From assembly GCF_029212575.1 (NCBI RefSeq), contig NZ_JARGPK010000010.1, forward strand, positions 1-64,000: DNA of 64,000 nt. Direction: 5' to 3'. Within the stretch, counting starts at the first letter, position 1. Each line of letters starts with the position of its first letter. The translations under genes were made by a program, and so were the position numbers. Positions 61,816 to 64,000 of this stretch are shown here, in pieces. The notes below the pieces were generated by a model, which ran no database searches, was not told where the DNA came from, and worked only from the letters and a program-made list of their open reading frames with translations. The DNA comes from Antarcticimicrobium sp. GTDB lineage: Bacteria > Pseudomonadota > Alphaproteobacteria > Rhodobacterales > Rhodobacteraceae.

Positions 61816-62195
61816 CCCGAGACAACGAAACGATCCGCGTGCTGATCCCCCTGAAGCTGCGCAAGAAGAATGGGCGGCCCAAGATCATGCCGCCCGCAGA
61901 TTACAGCCCGAGCGAGGATCAGACGCAGGACCCGCACATCTTGCGCGCCATCGGCCGGGCATGGGGCTGGCGGCGGCGCATGGAAGCAGGCGAGTTCGCC
62001 ACGATCCAGGAACTGGCCGAGGCCGTCGGTCTGGCCGAGCGAAACCTCAGCCGCCAGCTGCGCCTCGCCTATCTGGCGCCGGAGGTGCTGAAGCGCCTGA
62101 CCTGCGGCCGCGAGGCGTCGGCGGTCAGTCTTTACGACCTGTGTTTTCAGGCCGGGGAGACGTGGCAGGAGCAGGCTGAGCGGGCGTTTCGCTGA
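61812..62195 (+). CDS. Recombinase-associated helix-turn-helix protein
   Basis: 127 residues. RVLIPLKLRKKNGRPKIMPP is the fixed start of small proteins that follow serine recombinases in alphaproteobacterial prophage-like islands. A helix-turn-helix follows (ATIQELAEAVGLAERNLSRQ, LRLAYLAPEVLKRL). Probably a regulator or accessory factor of the recombinase. Intact in itself, but its partner is truncated. Confidence 0.7.
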   Translation: MTRDNETIRVLIPLKLRKKNGRPKIMPPADYSPSEDQTQDPHILRAIGRAWGWRRRMEAGEFATIQELAEAVGLAERNLSRQLRLAYLAPEVLKRLTCGREASAVSLYDLCFQAGETWQEQAERAFR

Positions 62196-62198
62196 CCC

Positions 62199-63035
62199 TC
62201 AATGAAAACTCGCCTGAAAGGACGTCGCGGTCAGCGAGACATGCGTGTCCAGCGGCGGATGCAGCTCGAACGCCTTCGGCTCGCGTGCGAAGTTCCATAG
62301 GCGGAACAGGGACCATTCCGAGCGCCGCTCCTCGGCCACGGCCAGCTCGTTGCGGGTGATGTGGAAAGGGGTGCGTTCCCAGCCATTCGTCGTCTTCACC
62401 TCGATCAGGCGCGGACGGCCATCCGGCGCGAAGCTGGCGATATCGTAGCCGGCTCCGTCGCCATCCTCCTCCGACACCCACCGGACATTCCGCGCAAGGT
62501 CGTCGCGGCCCGCTGATTTCAGGGCTGCACGTTCGTGCGCCAGGACGCGCTCCTCACCGGCACGGCCGAGGGCGCGGTTTCGCTCGTCTCGCGCCGCGAC
62601 ATCGAACTTGCGGGCGATGTGCAGCATCTGCTCCAGCTCCTGCGGAGGCGGCTGGTTCGACAGCGTGGGCGGCGGTCCGATCCAGATCGGCCGCGCCTCT
62701 GCCAGGCCAGTCGGCGCTCCTGTACGCGAATGGCGACCGAGCCAGGCCGGGTTCAGCGCCAGCCAACGCGCCACGGCATCCACCAGTGTCATCTGGAAAT
62801 TGAAAGCCGGCTTGTAACCCGGGATCCAGTCCTCACCCAGCCCCTTCAGCACGGCGCTGATGTTCTGGTGCTTGAACTCGACCGATCCCTCGGACCTATC
62901 GTTTAATAGCGGCAGAAGCCCGCGCCGGTGCTCGGCCTTGTTGTAGGGGCGACAAGAGACGTCGTCGGCCAGCATCGCGAAGTAATCCGCGACGATCAAG
63001 TCGTTCTCTTGATCTGTCCAAGGCCCGTTTGGCAT
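62199..63035 (-). CDS. DUF3883 (NO VEIN C-terminal) nuclease-like protein
   Basis: 278 residues. The C-terminal half has GRAGEERVLAHERAALKSAG (helix) and GDGAGYDIASFAPDGRPRLI followed by EVKTTNGWERTPFHITRNEL, which is the D-x9-17-E-x-K arrangement of the PD-(D/E)xK nuclease-like fold of DUF3883. The N-terminal 120 residues are a helical region with WTDQENDLIVADYFAMLADD. Such proteins occur in defence and mobile islands, often with helicases or modification enzymes, not visible here. Convergent with the helix-turn-helix gene, three bases apart. Confidence 0.83.
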   Translation of the reverse strand: MPNGPWTDQENDLIVADYFAMLADDVSCRPYNKAEHRRGLLPLLNDRSEGSVEFKHQNISAVLKGLGEDWIPGYKPAFNFQMTLVDAVARWLALNPAWLGRHSRTGAPTGLAEARPIWIGPPPTLSNQPPPQELEQMLHIARKFDVAARDERNRALGRAGEERVLAHERAALKSAGRDDLARNVRWVSEEDGDGAGYDIASFAPDGRPRLIEVKTTNGWERTPFHITRNELAVAEERRSEWSLFRLWNFAREPKAFELHPPLDTHVSLTATSFQASFH

Positions 63036-63626
63036 TGCGCCAGGCTAGGGGCCGAAACTGCGTTTGTCATCAGAGACTTCGCGCAAAACTCCCAAGACAT
63101 ACCAACGACCACGCCGCCCGTGTCGTCGCTCCGTCTCCATCGAAACAAGCCGGAACCAGCGAAACACGGGCGCAACGCGCTCCGGTCAGTTCGTTGAAAT
63201 CTATGGGGGTTTTGAACCCGTCTCGCCGAGAGCGAGGGGCGGGTGGAAAGAGACGGTGGGCGTTCGGAGACCGATCTCGCGCAGTCAGCCAGTCTCCGAA
63301 GGGCGGATGGTCCCTGCAAACCCCTTTGGCACATAAAGAAAAAGGCCCCGCGAGGGACCTGTTTTCGGGTTTGCAAGGTGCAAGTGGCGGAGGGAATGCG
63401 ACTGACATCGAACCTTCTCCAGTTTAAGTCATTGATTTTTAACCACCTAAGTTTGCCCATCAGCCGGATCAGATGCCTGGGGCAACTCGATGGCAGATAG
63501 AAACACTTGTTCCAATAGGCAACCATACCGAGTTGCCAACCGCCCCATGCCGCTGGAACACGTTTTTTTTGCCAACCTCTTGGCGATTGCAAGGCAATCA
63601 GCCCGACCGGTTTGCGCCGGGTTGCT
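63036..63626. other. 591-base region without an identifiable gene
   Basis: No reading frame has a convincing start and protein-like composition. It holds a terminator-like hairpin on the reverse strand (63343-63360) and words such as GTTCGA and CCCTCCGCCA (reverse strand, 63385-63415) that recall a tRNA 3' end but with wrong spacing. Probably the scar at the edge of the accessory region. Confidence 0.35.
63337..63360 (-). terminator. Terminator-like hairpin on the reverse strand
   Basis: Reverse strand reads AGGTCCC-TCGC-GGGGCCT followed by TTTTCTTT. Seven-base stem with one G-T pair. It is 267 bases past the LysR stop and could end that message. Confidence 0.5.
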
Positions 63627-64000
63627 TCATACAGCCGGTCGTCGGTATCCCCCCTCCCGTTGGCCGACTGCCCGCAGGCCGCTGAGAGCCGGCCCGAGCA
63701 ATGCGGGATCGGCGTCGCTGGCATGAACGACATAGATCGGAAGCGAGAAACTGGGCGCGTCCTCGACAACGAAGAGCCGCCCGGTTTCAAGGTAGGGCCG
63801 CGCCATTCGCTCGGGGAAATAGCCCGAACCGCCGTATTCCAGAACATGGTGGAACCCCAGCGTTCCTAGGCTGACGGTGAGCGCCGCCCCGGTGTAATCG
63901 GGGAATCGAACGCCGTGGGCGACCCGGAATTCCCGGCCCCAGTCGACAAAGACATACGCCGGCGAGCGCACGTCGGAATAGGCAGTATCGGTGGCGCATA
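63627..64000 (-). CDS. LysR-family regulator, C-terminal part (5' end beyond window)
   Basis: The reverse strand is open from the window edge to the stop at 63627, giving 124 codons that belong to the effector-binding domain of a LysR protein: YVFVDWGREFRVAHGVRFPD, VSLGTLGFHHVLEYGGSGYF, GRLFVVEDAPSFSLPIYVV. The VDWG-x2-F pattern marks a LysR subgroup seen in Rhodobacterales. The helix-turn-helix part lies outside the window, so start and target are unknown. Confidence 0.8.
   Translation of the reverse strand, partial: CATDTAYSDVRSPAYVFVDWGREFRVAHGVRFPDYTGAALTVSLGTLGFHHVLEYGGSGYFPERMARPYLETGRLFVVEDAPSFSLPIYVVHASDADPALLGPALSGLRAVGQREGGYRRPAV

Noticed and set aside
63385-63415. Possible tRNA 3' end on the reverse strand (GTTCGA ... 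CCCTCCGCCA)
   Set aside because: The distance from the TTCGA loop to the CCA is about five bases too long and no anticodon or D arm can be placed; at most an eroded attachment site.

Overview
The window looks like chromosomal DNA of a high-GC alphaproteobacterium of the Rhodobacterales (Roseobacter/Paracoccaceae type). The basis is gene content and protein sequence style: an argH - small lipoprotein - lysA - TIGR02302 neighbourhood, phaA-phaB, an ArsR-ArsC fusion with GAPDH-ArsJ, ectABC followed by an ectoine-type aspartokinase, and TRAP transport. Ectoine genes suggest a marine or saline habitat. No 16S gene is present, so the genus is not assigned.

1-17.6 kb is mostly core: a partial TIGR02302 membrane protein, lysA, an ATP-grasp protein, a DUF2834 protein, an LptM-like mini-lipoprotein and an RTX protein lying between lysA and argH; then a TlpA-like thioredoxin, a fatty acid hydroxylase, an LprI-type protein, tag, an EAL protein, phaA and phaB (PHB synthesis, with a PhaR-like operator), LysR, DUF465, trmN6, DUF2007 and a polyprenyl diphosphate synthase. 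17.69-21.09 kb is a cargo-carrying IS1595-type transposon with 25-bp inverted repeats and flanking direct repeats, inserted between the convergent isoprenoid genes ispB-like and ispE. Its passengers include a Panacea-domain antitoxin-like gene overlapping a small membrane protein gene, a candidate toxin-antitoxin pair.

21.1-30.2 kb: ispE, a TPR lipoprotein-like protein, ETF-ubiquinone oxidoreductase, soxR with a clear sox box facing a VOC protein, greA, a membrane protein of unknown role and an exported parallel beta-helix protein. 30.2-41.5 kb is catabolic: one tight seven-gene operon (N-formylglutamate-amidohydrolase-like, TRAP Q-M-P, glutamine-synthetase-like, aldehyde dehydrogenase, Fe-alcohol dehydrogenase) controlled by a divergent RpiR regulator, plausibly for a gamma-glutamylated amine or amino alcohol; then an unassigned multi-pass membrane protein and a LysR regulator. 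41.8-44.9 kb is arsenate detoxification (arsRC fusion, gapdh, arsJ). 44.9-49.5 kb is ectR-ectA-ectB-ectC-ask, with a perfect 10-bp-arm inverted repeat upstream of ectA.

49.8-63.0 kb is an accessory region with many broken pieces: an IS3 orfA stub, a Fic protein with repeated operator-like elements, an oxidoreductase remnant, a VIT-family transporter joined to a P-type ATPase that lacks its catalytic half, and an intact electron-transfer module (ApbE, PepSY-flavodoxin-reductase, a DUF2271 protein with an ApbE flavinylation-like motif, a poly-Asp protein, cytochrome b561, a PepSY protein, and a divergent two-component system). It ends with an IS5-type end, a serine-recombinase remnant and a DUF3883 protein. 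A partial LysR gene closes the window. No rRNA, tRNA or CRISPR array was recognised.
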